Part shown: one piece after another, positions 1-9,345 of the stretch
Numbering within the stretch: position 1 is the first letter of the stretch
Layout: each line of letters starts with the position of its first letter
DNA from: an uncultured bacterium
GTDB taxonomy: Bacteria; Bacteroidota; Ignavibacteria; Kapaibacteriales; UBA4661
Reading direction: 5' to 3'
DNA length: 57,654 nucleotides
Assembly: GCA_937899715.1 (NCBI GenBank)
Contig: CALCNX010000006.1
Coordinates: 1-57,654 of the forward strand
Translations under genes and position numbers: made by a program
The notes under the pieces: model-generated
The model's input: only the letters and a program-made list of their open reading frames with translations
What the model was told of the DNA's origin: nothing
Database searches by the model: none

Positions 1-50
1 TCGACTTTTGCTCAGGAGATTGGCGAAAAAATGACTTTCCAAACAGTCTC
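1..50. mobile_element. Partial insertion sequence, terminal 50 bp (left contig end)
   Basis: Bases 1-50 are the exact reverse complement of 57601-57650 at the other contig end (50 of 50 bases). The terminus, read outward, begins GAGACTGTTTGGAAAGTC and abuts TTA (51-53). A GAGACTG end next to a TNA trinucleotide is what IS5-family (IS1031-type) elements look like; the family assignment is an inference because no transposase is included. Identity over 50 bp, more than a normal inverted repeat, suggests the same end of two copies of one element. The insertion lies 16-18 bp downstream of the stop codon of the response regulator gene. Confidence 0.7.
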
Positions 51-68
51 TTAGAGTTTACTTTAGAA

Positions 69-716
69 TTACCAGCCTTGCTGCACGGCATACTTAGCTA
101 GCCCAACAACACTTTTGAGATTTAGTTTACGAAGAATGTTCATGCGGTGTCCTTCCACCGTGCGAATACTGATGAAAAGCGTATCGGCAATTTCGGCATT
201 GGTGCGGTCTTGCACAAGGAGCTTGGCAACGGCAATCTCGCGTGGAGTAAGGATTTCTTCGCCAGGTGTGTCAGAAAGAGAATCATTTTTTTTGCGGGCG
301 ATTTCTTTTTGCAGGAGAATTTGCGCTACCCCCGCAGAAAAATATTGTTTGTCCACACTGACGGCTTGCAGAGCGGCGAAGAGGTCAGATTTAGCAGAGT
401 TTTTGAGCATATAGGCGTGGGCTCCGGCTTCGATTGCCTGCGAAATAAGACTTGCTTCATCGTTCATGGTAAGCATGATAACACGAGTCGTGGGATGCTC
501 GCGGCGAATTTGCGAGGCAGCCTCAATGCCGTCTAGTTCGGGCATATTTACATCCACTATGGCAATATCGGGATTGAGTTCATGTACTTTGCGGACGGTT
601 TCTACACCATCATATGCGTAGCCAATAACGCGATACTCATCGTGCGATAAAAGTAATGAAGCCAAACCCTCAGCAAACATCGGGTGGTCGTCGGCAATAA
701 GAATGGTAGTGGGCAT
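69..716 (-). CDS. NarL/LuxR-family response regulator
   Basis: A 215-residue two-domain DNA-binding response regulator. The receiver domain occupies residues 1-120 with the acidic pocket ADDHP near residue 8, phosphoacceptor Asp55 (IVDVNMPELDG) and the conserved Lys in YMLK. The C-terminal LuxR-type helix-turn-helix (about 150-212) begins LTPREIAV and contains NAEIADTLFISIRTVEGH. The start is ATG at 716 because the receiver fold begins immediately there; an upstream ATG at 800 would add 28 residues unlike any receiver and overlap the kinase gene. It follows the HisKA_3 kinase gene by 73 bp on the same strand, the usual pairing of a NarX-type kinase with its NarL-type partner, so it is the likely transcriptional output of the cassette. 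Its targets cannot be told from the sequence. Confidence 0.93.
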   Translation of the reverse strand: MPTTILIADDHPMFAEGLASLLLSHDEYRVIGYAYDGVETVRKVHELNPDIAIVDVNMPELDGIEAASQIRREHPTTRVIMLTMNDEASLISQAIEAGAHAYMLKNSAKSDLFAALQAVSVDKQYFSAGVAQILLQKEIARKKNDSLSDTPGEEILTPREIAVAKLLVQDRTNAEIADTLFISIRTVEGHRMNILRKLNLKSVVGLAKYAVQQGW

Positions 717-789
717 AGAGAACGCGAACTTAGATGAAAAAAAATACGGAGAAGAAAATAGTCGTTTTCGTCGAAATTGGATTCCGGCA

Positions 790-2301
790 TTACGCTGCAA
801 GAAGCGGAATATCTATCGTCGCCGCCATACCTTCGCCGGGTGTGGAATGAAGCTCGGCAGTACCACCCAGCATTGCTGCACGGCTGATAATGTTGTTTAG
901 ACCAATACCCTCATGGTCAGCATGAAGGTCGAAGCCTTTGCCATCGTCTTCGTACATCACCAGCAGCGCCGATTTCTCGCGGAGCGCCTGAATACTGATA
1001 CGTCTGGCATCGCCATACTTTAGAGTGTTATTCAGCAATTCTTGCACAATCCGATACAGCGTCAATTCCTGCACAGCGTCCATACGCACTTCTAGTGCAG
1101 AAAGTTCGGTATCAATCATTATTGCCGTTGAAGCCGTAACTGAAGAGCAAATATCCTGAATCGCTGCACTCAAGCCCAATTGCTTCAGGGCAACCGGCAT
1201 GAGTTGGTGCGAGACAGAACGCACTTCTTGCACAGCGGAATCCAGAAGTACAATGCTTTCGTGGAGTTGTGCCGCCTCTTCCGGCGCAATCGAATGAATC
1301 TGCTCTTGCACAGCGCTCACACCAATTTTTACCACCGAAAGCATTTGTCCCACGCCGTCATGCAAGTCTTTGGCGATACGGCTTCGCTCGTGCTCTTGTC
1401 CCTCGACGACAGCTTGAAGAGTACGCTGTTTCTGGCGTTCAAGCTCCTCAAGCAGGCGGCTTTTTTCCAGTAATGCAGCATTTAAGCGTTCTTCGCGCAG
1501 CCGTAACTCTCGTTCGGAGCGCTTGCGTTCGCTTACGTCTCTTGTGAAGACAACAACACCTGTAATCTCACCCGACACTGAAATAATGGGATTAAACGAC
1601 ATTTCGGTATCAATCACTTTGCCATTAATTCTATCTTGGTACTCTGCAATCACCTGTTTCCCTGTCTGTAGCACACGGTCATAGTAGCCTTTCCACAGTG
1701 AACGGCTATTATGACCTGTTTCGGGAAAATACTCAAGAACGTTATGACCAAGTATAGCCGTCTGCCGAGCAGATATCTGGATAACTGCCTGAAAAGAAGC
1801 ATTGACCGCTAGAAGGCGATATTCTGTGTCAATAGACCAAATTGGGTCGTTTGTGTTGTTGATAAGAGCGCGGAGCTGTTCTTCGCGGCGGCGAAGCGCT
1901 TCTTCGGCGTGTTTGCGCTTTTGGACATTCATCCATTCGCGCGAGATGCGCTGGACGGTGGCGGGCATACGACGAAATTCTTCCGGCGATTTGACAATAT
2001 AGTCCATCGCACCTGCTTTCATGGCTTCGACAGCAAGGGATTCATTGCCAAAACTGGTCATAAGCAGAAACGGAGCATTGACAGACACCCTGTGTAATAA
2101 ATCCATTCCATGACCATCCGGCAAATTCCAATCCACAATCACGACCTCAATGCTGCCAGTAGCGGCTTTTGCCAGATATTGTTCCGCGCCGTGAATGGTG
2201 TCAAAGTGCTGCAAAGGTGAGTCGTTTCGTGTTTGCTCGAATGCTCGTTGTATGAGTTCGCGGTGCGCCTCTTCGTCTTCGACAAGAACAATAGTCGGCA
2301 T
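790..2301 (-). CDS. Hybrid signalling kinase: receiver-PAS-HisKA_3-HATPase
   Basis: A 503-residue soluble protein with no membrane segment. Residues 1-120 form a receiver domain (VEDEE, Asp57 in IVDWNLPDGHG, Lys104). A PAS domain follows at about 140-260. A coiled linker leads to a HisKA_3 dimerisation domain with His314 in RIAKDLHDGVGQ, then a HATPase with N box (ELLNNTLKYG), DDGKGFD and GIGLNN motifs. A receiver at the front of a NarX-type kinase implies that the kinase is itself an input target: phosphorylation of Asp57 by another kinase could set its activity towards the NarL regulator encoded next. The PAS domain closely resembles the sixth PAS domain of the kinase at 2970-7607, so both may respond to a similar ligand or state. 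The gene is 20 bp downstream of the single-domain receiver gene, suggesting one operon. Confidence 0.92.
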   Translation of the reverse strand: MPTIVLVEDEEAHRELIQRAFEQTRNDSPLQHFDTIHGAEQYLAKAATGSIEVVIVDWNLPDGHGMDLLHRVSVNAPFLLMTSFGNESLAVEAMKAGAMDYIVKSPEEFRRMPATVQRISREWMNVQKRKHAEEALRRREEQLRALINNTNDPIWSIDTEYRLLAVNASFQAVIQISARQTAILGHNVLEYFPETGHNSRSLWKGYYDRVLQTGKQVIAEYQDRINGKVIDTEMSFNPIISVSGEITGVVVFTRDVSERKRSERELRLREERLNAALLEKSRLLEELERQKQRTLQAVVEGQEHERSRIAKDLHDGVGQMLSVVKIGVSAVQEQIHSIAPEEAAQLHESIVLLDSAVQEVRSVSHQLMPVALKQLGLSAAIQDICSSVTASTAIMIDTELSALEVRMDAVQELTLYRIVQELLNNTLKYGDARRISIQALREKSALLVMYEDDGKGFDLHADHEGIGLNNIISRAAMLGGTAELHSTPGEGMAATIDIPLLAA

Positions 2302-2321
2302 ACATTATTCCTTCTTCTGCA

Positions 2322-2759
2322 TCAAGGGTTTACATTCCAGCCTAACCAATAGAAACCAAGATCGTTCATCAGTTGAGCAAACTTTTGGAAATCCAGAGGT
2401 TTGACAATATAGCTATTGGCGCGGCGAAGATAGGCAGAATTGACATCGGCTTCGGCATGAGAAGAGGTCAGCACGACAATCGGTATAGACCGTAAGGATT
2501 CATCATCTTTGACCATCTGCAAGACGGTTAAGCCATCTATTTTCGGTAGTCGGAGGTCGAGCAAAATAAGATTGGGGCGGGGATGAGTGGTGGCATCGGT
2601 GTATTTACCCTGATGCTGCAAATAGTCCATCGCCTCGGCGCCGTCCTCTACGTGTGTGATAGAAGTAGCCACACGATGACGCTCAAGATTACGAATCACC
2701 AGTTCGGCATGGTCAAGATTGTCCTCGACCAAAAGAATGACTAAACGAACATTTTCCAT
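2322..2759 (-). CDS. Single-domain (Rcp1-like) response regulator
   Basis: A 145-residue stand-alone receiver domain with no output domain. Visible motifs are LLVEDN (residues 9-14), phosphoacceptor Asp68 in LILLDLRLPKIDG, VVLTSS with the conserved Thr, and the IVKP lysine. The insertion between beta-2 and beta-3 (QGKYTDATTHPRP) is typical of Rcp1-type receivers that serve phytochrome-like and multi-PAS kinases. ATG 2759 is chosen because an upstream ATG at 2882 would add 41 residues unrelated to the fold. It lies between the multi-PAS kinase and the receiver-bearing kinase, so it may be a shuttle or phosphate sink between them. Confidence 0.92.
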   Translation of the reverse strand: MENVRLVILLVEDNLDHAELVIRNLERHRVATSITHVEDGAEAMDYLQHQGKYTDATTHPRPNLILLDLRLPKIDGLTVLQMVKDDESLRSIPIVVLTSSHAEADVNSAYLRRANSYIVKPLDFQKFAQLMNDLGFYWLGWNVNP

Positions 2760-2969
2760 AGAGCACAGATGAAGAGAAGTAAAAAATCTATTGCCGATAC
2801 GTATATGCAATAAGGATAGGTAAGGTTGTGGACGGGTAAATGTTAAACTGCCTTTTCTCTGTAAGTTGTTAATATTCAACAAAAACTGTTTTGTTTGTAG
2901 TTTAACTTATTCGGGTACACAACCTTATAAGTGTATCTGAACAAGGCGGTCTTAAAATACTGAAAAAAT

Positions 2970-5900
2970 TTATGATTCGGCGGGACTTTCTTTACCGCCA
3001 AGTTCTTCAATATTTTCAGCTTTGCAGGTAAAATAAAATGTTGAACCCCGACCTGGTTCGCTTTCTACCCAAATGCGTCCACCGTGCAATTCGATAATCC
3101 GTTTGACAAGCGCCAAACCAATTCCGGTGCCCTCTGAACGCTGGTCTAGTTTGTCAAAAAGCCCGAAAATCATGTCCTGATATTCTTTTGCAATTCCGAT
3201 GCCATTATCGCGCACATAGAAAATTGGCAGAATATCGTCACGGCGAACACCAATCTCAATGTGCGGGTCGCTTTGAGTACCCATAAATTTCGACGCATTC
3301 TCAATCAAATTTTGATAGACCTCGCGGAACCGTGCTTTATCAGCAAGGATACGAGGCATATCCGGCTGAACGGTAACACGGATATTGCGCGGTGCGAGAA
3401 TCCCATGTAACACCTCGACGGTTTCATTTGCCAGTACAGTGACATTGAAACGTTCGGATGGGTTAATCACTCTGCCGACACGAGAAAGTTCCAAAAGGTC
3501 TTCCAGAAGGTGCTGCATTTTGTTGGCAGCGTTGTCAATGCGCTGCATATCACGCGGAACACGACTATAATCCTGAGCTTGCAGGTCTTCTTGAATCATC
3601 CCTAAAAAGCCCTTGATGGTAATAAGCGGGCTTTTCAAGTCGTGCGAAACAGTGTAGATAAAACGCTCCATCTCGGCGGTCTTTGTTTCAAGCGCATGAA
3701 GCTGCTCTTGAATAAGCAACTCTGCTTCCTTACGCTCGGTAATGTCTTGGATAGTGCCATACAATCGAACGGCTCGTTGCTCTTGGTGTTCCACATTGCC
3801 TTGCACATAGACCCATTTATAGCGACCTTTTTCTGTAACCAATGGTATTTCATACTCAAATTTCTCTCCTGTTTTCATAGCATTGCCAAAAGTCGTTCTG
3901 AGCATTTGGTGATAGTCGGGCGAGTAGAATTTTAGCACCGTCTCAAACGTGAGGTAGGTTCCAATTTCCAAGTCGAAAATTTGATAAGACGTGTCTGTGC
4001 CCGTCAGCACATAGTCTGCGCTCGTCAAGTCAATTTCCCATCCGCCCACTTTGGCAATTTTGCTTGTCTGTTGGAGAAGCTCTTCACTTTTACGAAGGCG
4101 CTCCTCTGCACGTTTGATAGGTGTAATGTCGCGGTTAAATGCTACCACGCCTGTAACAATACCTTCATCATTATGAATCGGGTTGAACATAATTTCCGTG
4201 TATGATTGTTCCTCGCCCAAACCATGCGTATAGATTGTTGTAAACTGTTCGCCTGCAAGAACACGGTCGTATGAATTTTTCCAAACATTCACTTCTGCCA
4301 CCGAGGAAGGCGGCAAAAAGTTCAATACATCCATACCCGGCTTAATGTCAATGCCAAAAGCATTGTTTGCAGCTTGCTTATAGGCAGAGTTGAAAATGAG
4401 CAGTCGATAATTTCTATCTATGGAATAAATAGTATCGCTTGTGCTTTCTATTAATGCTGTTAGCTGAAGTTCACGCTCACGCAGTTGCCGTTCAGCCGAG
4501 CGGCGGTCGGTGATGTTCACGAATGTAATAACCACCGCCGAAGGCAGAGTGTCTTTTGATTGGTAGTACAACGGGCGGGAGTTTACGGCAATCCACGACA
4601 AGTCTCCATCGGGCTTTGTAATCCCCATGATAACATCGGATTCCGGTTTTCCGCTTGCAAGGGTGGTCATTGCCGGATGCTCATCCCCACGGAACGGTGA
4701 ACCATCCTCGTGAATGGTGCGCGGCTGAAATTCTATGGATGACGACCCAATCAATTCTGCCTCACTAACACCCAAAATGCGGGCAGCTGCGGGATTGCAA
4801 AATGTTACTTTTCCCGTTCGGTCTTGCAGCACAAGCCCTTCCGACATTGTTTCCACGATAGAACGTAAGCGCTCTTCATTTTCACGCAAGGCAAGTTCCG
4901 CATTCTTGCGTTCCGTAACGTCAGCAAATGTGACAACGACATTTGAGGGATGCTCTTCGCCGGATTTGAAAATCGGTTGGGCATTGGTGGAAATCCATGA
5001 ACGTATGCCGTTGGGCTTAGATACACCCATCAGAACACCGGACGTAGGCTTACCACTGCGAAGAGTAAGCACCGACGGGCGGTCATCGGGCGTAAATGGC
5101 GAGCCATCTTCATGGATAACACTCCAACCAGGGTCATATGAAGAACGTCCATACAGCTGGTCATTGGTCAAGCCAAGAATACGTGCGGCAGAATCATTAC
5201 TGAAAAGAATATTATCTCTGTGGTCTTGCACAAGCAATCCTTCCGACATTGCCTCCACGATAGAGCGCAGACGCTCCTCATTTTCGCGCAAGGCAAGTTC
5301 AGCATCTTTGCGCTCGGTAATATCCACAAAAGTTACTAAGGTTGCCTGCTCGCTTTGGTATGTGATAAGAAGTCCCGATACCTGCACCCATACGAAATGC
5401 CCATCCTTGTGGCGATAGCGTACCTCCACGGGTTCGACGTGCATATTGACACCACGTAAACGCTCTGAATATCTTTTCTGAACACGTTCTTTATCGTCAT
5501 CATAAATAAGCTCATCAATAATCGGAATACGCTGAAAGTCTTCATCGCTGTACCCCAAAATTTGCCGCAGCGCTTCATTGGTGAAGATATAACGGTTATT
5601 GACGTTGACGGCAACCCCGACGCTCATCATGCGGAGCATCGTGTCCATATCATTATTGAGCTGCCGAAGTGACTCTTCGGCGCGTTTACGCTCGGTAATG
5701 TCAATGTCCATGCAGACAAAAAGATGCTTTCCTTTGCCTGCATTAGGGTCAGCGTTAGGAATAGCAAATGTTGTTGACTGCCCATAGCCTACGCTTCCGT
5801 CTTTGCGGTGAAATTGATATTCAAATGGTCCCAAAATTTCGCCGGTTTGCTGAATAGTCATGAGGGACTGTTTGAACCCGTCTGCTTCTTCCTTTGTGTA

Positions 5901-7607
5901 GATGAGTTTGTCAAGTGTCTGACCAGTTGCTTCCTCAGCACTCCAGCCATAGATTTTTTCGGAAGCGCTATTCCAAAGTACAACCTCCGCATCGCTATTA
6001 TACCACTGAATCGCCACATTAGGCGTGTTATAGAGCGTTGCCTTGAGAGCTTCTTCGCTTGCGCGGAGTTTTTGCTCTGCCTCCACGCGCTGCGAAACAT
6101 CACGTGTGGTATGAATAAATTCCTTGATACTGCCGCTGTCGCTGAGAATTGGCTTAAAGGTAACCTCTATCCAGCAATATTCACCGTTTTTGGTGCGGAA
6201 GCGAAGAGTGTGTAAGCCTGTGCTTTTGGTTTCGGTAACGTGTTTGTAGGATTTTTTGACATCAGCAACATCGTCGGGATGAATAAGAGGATAAGGGCTT
6301 TTTCCAATAAGTTCGGTGGGACTATAGCCCAGCAACGATGTAATCGAAGGACTGGTATATTGATAGATGCCGTCCGTATCGTGCCGCGTAATAACGTCAC
6401 TTGTGTATGTAGAAAATATTTTCAGTTCCTCATCGCGCTCTCGTGAGCGTTTATTGGCGAGAGTACGCCATACGAAAATACCGCCTACAATCAGAATGAG
6501 AAGAGCAACGGCGACGATAATCAGCGCTGTTTGCTTTAAGCCTTCGTTCGCTGCCTCGCGTTGCAAGAGAAGTATCTGCTGGTCTTTCAGCAGTTGCTCA
6601 TAGCGCTGAATTTCAAGAGCCTTTTGTTTATTTCCCTCATCGTTTGGCTGCTGGCTAATGCTCACAAATTGCTTGTAATATCGAAGCGCTTCGGCAGGTT
6701 TATTGAGGGCTTCATAGACCCGCGAAAGATACAGAGCGCTTTCCTCTCGAAGCATCTGCACCTGAAGTGAATCTCCCATGAGCAGCGCATATTCCAATCG
6801 TGGTATTGCTTCATTGTACCGCTTGAGCTGGAATAGTGCCCCGCCGATAGTAAATGCGGCTTCTCCCATTTCGAGAATATAACTTTTGCTTTCGCTGAGG
6901 TTATATGCTTTTTCATAGAGAGGAAGTGCCTTTTCTCTCTCTCCTTGTAGTTCAAGAACATATCCCAAGCGGTTCAGAACATTGACATACTCACCGTGTC
7001 GCTGCGCTTGCTCAAAAACAGGCAAAATACGCTGAAAAATTGCTACCGCTTCAGCATATCTGCGCTGGCGTACATACACTTGCCCCAAACTCCCCCAAGC
7101 ACGTGCATACCGTACACTGTCCGATGCCCGCAGCGCAAATGCCATTGCGCGTTCTGCTGCAACCGTTGCAGAGTCATAATGGAGTACCACACGGTATTCT
7201 TCGGAAAGGTAATTATAGGCAAGAGCAATCGCAGCGTTATTTTTTGATGCCATTGCCAATGATAATGCCTGACGACAGTAATCAAAAGCACGTGCACTGA
7301 GACCTCTATATCCAAATGACATAGCAAGTAAGCCATATCCCTCAGCAAGAGCCATAGTGTCTCGCAAGCGCTGGGCGATCGAGATGGCGTGTGTTGCATA
7401 ATCTTCGACGTGCTGGAGATTGGTGTGTTCAGCATGATATCCCATTTGGAGCAGTGTCCGCACTTTTACCGTATCATTTGTCGTTGTGCGCAGCACCGTT
7501 GACAACGAGTCAAATGCTTGTGTTTGTGCTGACAGCTGCCTCAAGATGCCGCATAGAAAGACAGCAACCAATGCGCATACTCTTGGTACAATGCGTTTCT
7601 TACTCAT
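2970..7607 (-). CDS. Sensor histidine kinase with periplasmic TPRs and seven PAS domains
   Basis: A very large (1545-residue) membrane histidine kinase. Residues 1-28 are a Sec signal peptide ending near LSAQ. Residues 30-350 carry repeated TPR-type helices, so a periplasmic helical sensor is predicted. One membrane helix (about 360-380) follows. Seven PAS domains then run from about 390 to 1290, several ending in the PAC-like tag (D[IV][ST]ERK). The kinase core has His1322 in VSHDLKSPL (HisKA), an N box NLIENASK, DNGIGI and GTGIGLALVK. PAS4 and PAS5 are near copies of one another, beginning LRSIVEAMSEG and LRSIVETMSEG. There is no attached receiver or HPt domain, but the next gene downstream is a single-domain receiver. 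No promoter was recognised upstream. The stimulus is unknown; a TPR ectodomain suggests a peptide or protein signal. Confidence 0.93.
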   Translation of the reverse strand: MSKKRIVPRVCALVAVFLCGILRQLSAQTQAFDSLSTVLRTTTNDTVKVRTLLQMGYHAEHTNLQHVEDYATHAISIAQRLRDTMALAEGYGLLAMSFGYRGLSARAFDYCRQALSLAMASKNNAAIALAYNYLSEEYRVVLHYDSATVAAERAMAFALRASDSVRYARAWGSLGQVYVRQRRYAEAVAIFQRILPVFEQAQRHGEYVNVLNRLGYVLELQGEREKALPLYEKAYNLSESKSYILEMGEAAFTIGGALFQLKRYNEAIPRLEYALLMGDSLQVQMLREESALYLSRVYEALNKPAEALRYYKQFVSISQQPNDEGNKQKALEIQRYEQLLKDQQILLLQREAANEGLKQTALIIVAVALLILIVGGIFVWRTLANKRSRERDEELKIFSTYTSDVITRHDTDGIYQYTSPSITSLLGYSPTELIGKSPYPLIHPDDVADVKKSYKHVTETKSTGLHTLRFRTKNGEYCWIEVTFKPILSDSGSIKEFIHTTRDVSQRVEAEQKLRASEEALKATLYNTPNVAIQWYNSDAEVVLWNSASEKIYGWSAEEATGQTLDKLIYTKEEADGFKQSLMTIQQTGEILGPFEYQFHRKDGSVGYGQSTTFAIPNADPNAGKGKHLFVCMDIDITERKRAEESLRQLNNDMDTMLRMMSVGVAVNVNNRYIFTNEALRQILGYSDEDFQRIPIIDELIYDDDKERVQKRYSERLRGVNMHVEPVEVRYRHKDGHFVWVQVSGLLITYQSEQATLVTFVDITERKDAELALRENEERLRSIVEAMSEGLLVQDHRDNILFSNDSAARILGLTNDQLYGRSSYDPGWSVIHEDGSPFTPDDRPSVLTLRSGKPTSGVLMGVSKPNGIRSWISTNAQPIFKSGEEHPSNVVVTFADVTERKNAELALRENEERLRSIVETMSEGLVLQDRTGKVTFCNPAAARILGVSEAELIGSSSIEFQPRTIHEDGSPFRGDEHPAMTTLASGKPESDVIMGITKPDGDLSWIAVNSRPLYYQSKDTLPSAVVITFVNITDRRSAERQLRERELQLTALIESTSDTIYSIDRNYRLLIFNSAYKQAANNAFGIDIKPGMDVLNFLPPSSVAEVNVWKNSYDRVLAGEQFTTIYTHGLGEEQSYTEIMFNPIHNDEGIVTGVVAFNRDITPIKRAEERLRKSEELLQQTSKIAKVGGWEIDLTSADYVLTGTDTSYQIFDLEIGTYLTFETVLKFYSPDYHQMLRTTFGNAMKTGEKFEYEIPLVTEKGRYKWVYVQGNVEHQEQRAVRLYGTIQDITERKEAELLIQEQLHALETKTAEMERFIYTVSHDLKSPLITIKGFLGMIQEDLQAQDYSRVPRDMQRIDNAANKMQHLLEDLLELSRVGRVINPSERFNVTVLANETVEVLHGILAPRNIRVTVQPDMPRILADKARFREVYQNLIENASKFMGTQSDPHIEIGVRRDDILPIFYVRDNGIGIAKEYQDMIFGLFDKLDQRSEGTGIGLALVKRIIELHGGRIWVESEPGRGSTFYFTCKAENIEELGGKESPAES

Positions 7608-7763
7608 AACTGCTGTGGAATGATTGAAAGTCGGAGAGAACTATTACTGCTGACTACCAAATATTATCCGTATTATCCGGCGGTTGGTTCTGAAATGGCG
7701 GCAAAGCAGTCTCGTAAAATAGAGAAAAGAAGGAATACCACATAACGCGTTGGCGGGAAGAGC

Positions 7764-7790
7764 AAAAAAACCGTATGCAAAAACATACGG
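7764..7790 (-). terminator. Rho-independent terminator after the DUF420 gene
   Basis: A perfect 7-bp stem, CCGTATG (7771-7777) with CATACGG (7784-7790), has a 6-nt loop and, read on the minus strand, is followed by seven T residues (7770-7764). It lies 42 bp past the stop of the DUF420 gene and would close the transcript that includes hisG and serA. Confidence 0.8.
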
Positions 7791-7831
7791 CTTTATATCG
7801 GAATCTGTACCGAAAAATCAGCAGAAAAATG

Positions 7832-8410
7832 TCAGAACTTGTAGTACGGAGCAAGCATAAAATAGACAATCACGCCCGTTGCTGTTACATAAACCCAGAT
7901 TGGAAGCGTATAACGAGCAATTTTTCTGTGCTTGGCAAACTCTCCACGCCATGAACGGCTAATGGTAAAGAGCGCAAGCGGTAGTATTAGTGCCGCAAGC
8001 ACAATGTGCGTAAGCAAGAGTGTGTAATAGATGGGGCGAATCATTCCTTCGCCACCAAATTTTGTGGCAGGTGATTGCGAATGGTAAATTACATACGATA
8101 CCAGAAAAACGCTGGAGAGTAGAAAACACGCGACCATCAGCATCTTGTGGGTATTATACTGCTTACGCCGTACTGCGATATAGCCTGCAATCAAGAGCAG
8201 TGTACAGGAGCCATTCAGGAACGCATGAAAGCGCGGCAAATACGACACATTTACGCCGCCACCCAGCGATAATGCTTGCGGGAAGTAAATAAGGAATGCC
8301 ACGGCAAGGCAAATAACGATAGACACCGCATATATGATGAGCGACAACGACTTCTCGCTCATAGATTTCAATACACCGCTTTCGGCGGCGAGACCTTGTA
8401 AGTTGCTCAT
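7832..8410 (-). CDS. DUF420 family membrane protein
   Basis: A 192-residue integral membrane protein with about five predicted helices, the first two being SLSLIIYAVSIVICL and the stretch around FLNGSCTLLLIAGYIAV. The C-terminal pattern HRKIARYTLPIWVYVTATG and the conserved His in PRFHAFLNG are characteristic of DUF420 (YozB/CtaM-like) proteins, which in several bacteria are linked to cytochrome oxidase assembly; that role is known of relatives and only inferred here. Start choice is uncertain: ATG 8410 is used, but a GTG at 8467 overlaps the hisG stop as GTGA and would add 19 residues with possible translational coupling. No cytochrome oxidase genes are in the window. Confidence 0.82.
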   Translation of the reverse strand: MSNLQGLAAESGVLKSMSEKSLSLIIYAVSIVICLAVAFLIYFPQALSLGGGVNVSYLPRFHAFLNGSCTLLLIAGYIAVRRKQYNTHKMLMVACFLLSSVFLVSYVIYHSQSPATKFGGEGMIRPIYYTLLLTHIVLAALILPLALFTISRSWRGEFAKHRKIARYTLPIWVYVTATGVIVYFMLAPYYKF

Positions 8411-8463
8411 AGTATTGGGGGTAGTGTGGTAATACGATACTGTTGTTTTACAAAAATCAATGT

Positions 8464-9324
8464 TCACAGAATCATTTTTTCAATCGGAACAACTAAAATG
8501 CCCTCTGCGCCTGCTTCTTTCAGCTTGCCGATGCTTTCCCAGAAGGTATCTTCCGGCACAACCGAATGAACCGAACTCCAGCCACTTGTAGCAAGCGGGG
8601 TAACGGTCGGGCTTTTCATACCGGGCAAAAGACTGATGATTGTTTCCAGCGCATGGTTCGGCGCGTTTAGGACAATGTATTTTGTTTTTTTTGCTCGCCC
8701 CACGGACTGGATGCGGAAGCGTAGATCGTCCACAATACGTTGCTTATCGGTAGTGAGCGGACGCGAAATGAGAACTGCTTCCGAGCGAAAAATCGTTTCC
8801 ACCTCCACAAGCCCGTTACTGAGCAATGTAGAGCCGGAACTGACAATATCACAAATCGCCTCAGCAAGACCAATGCTTGGTGCTATCTCCACTGAGCCGC
8901 TAATTTCGTGGATTTCTGCACTGACTCCATGCTGTGCCAAAAATTCTTTCAAAATATTCGGGAACGACGTAGCAATGCGCTTCCCGTGCAAATCCTGAAC
9001 AGAATTGTACGCAGCACCTTTCGGCACAGCCAGCGACAAACGGCAGCGAGAGAATCCTAAACGTTCAATAATTTCCACGGGGCGCGTGAGTGAAGCACGT
9101 TCTTCGGCAATGACATTTTCGCCAATGATGCCCACGTCAGCAACGCCGTCGGCGACATATTCGGGAATATCGTCGTCGCGTAAGAATAGAAATTCAAGTG
9201 GGAAGTTATATGCCGTGGCTTTGAGTTTGCCACCTGATTTGCCGAAGTCTATGCCGCACTCTTGCATGAGTTCCAGCGATTCTTCGGTGAGTCGTCCTGA
9301 TTTTTGAATAGCAATACGAAGCAT
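8464..9324 (-). CDS. hisG: ATP phosphoribosyltransferase, long form (HisG)
   Basis: First step of histidine synthesis: joins ATP and PRPP to give phosphoribosyl-ATP in the cytoplasm. The 286-residue length and a C-terminal ACT-like regulatory domain (about 210-286, containing GMKSPTVTPL) identify the long, self-sufficient form that does not need HisZ. The N-terminus MLRIAIQKSGRL and the PRPP-binding region ICDIVSSGSTLLSNGL are typical. ATG 9324 is chosen since the conserved fold begins at once; the longer frame upstream reads through a repeat. No other his genes are in the window. It sits 67 bp after serA on the same strand. Feedback inhibition by histidine is expected from the family. Confidence 0.95.
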   Translation of the reverse strand: MLRIAIQKSGRLTEESLELMQECGIDFGKSGGKLKATAYNFPLEFLFLRDDDIPEYVADGVADVGIIGENVIAEERASLTRPVEIIERLGFSRCRLSLAVPKGAAYNSVQDLHGKRIATSFPNILKEFLAQHGVSAEIHEISGSVEIAPSIGLAEAICDIVSSGSTLLSNGLVEVETIFRSEAVLISRPLTTDKQRIVDDLRFRIQSVGRAKKTKYIVLNAPNHALETIISLLPGMKSPTVTPLATSGWSSVHSVVPEDTFWESIGKLKEAGAEGILVVPIEKMIL

Positions 9325-9345
9325 GAAAAAATAAAGTTGAGTTCT

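Noticed and set aside
7654..7869. 71-residue minus-strand frame next to the DUF420 gene
   Set aside because: It spans the terminator and overlaps the DUF420 C-terminus in another frame.
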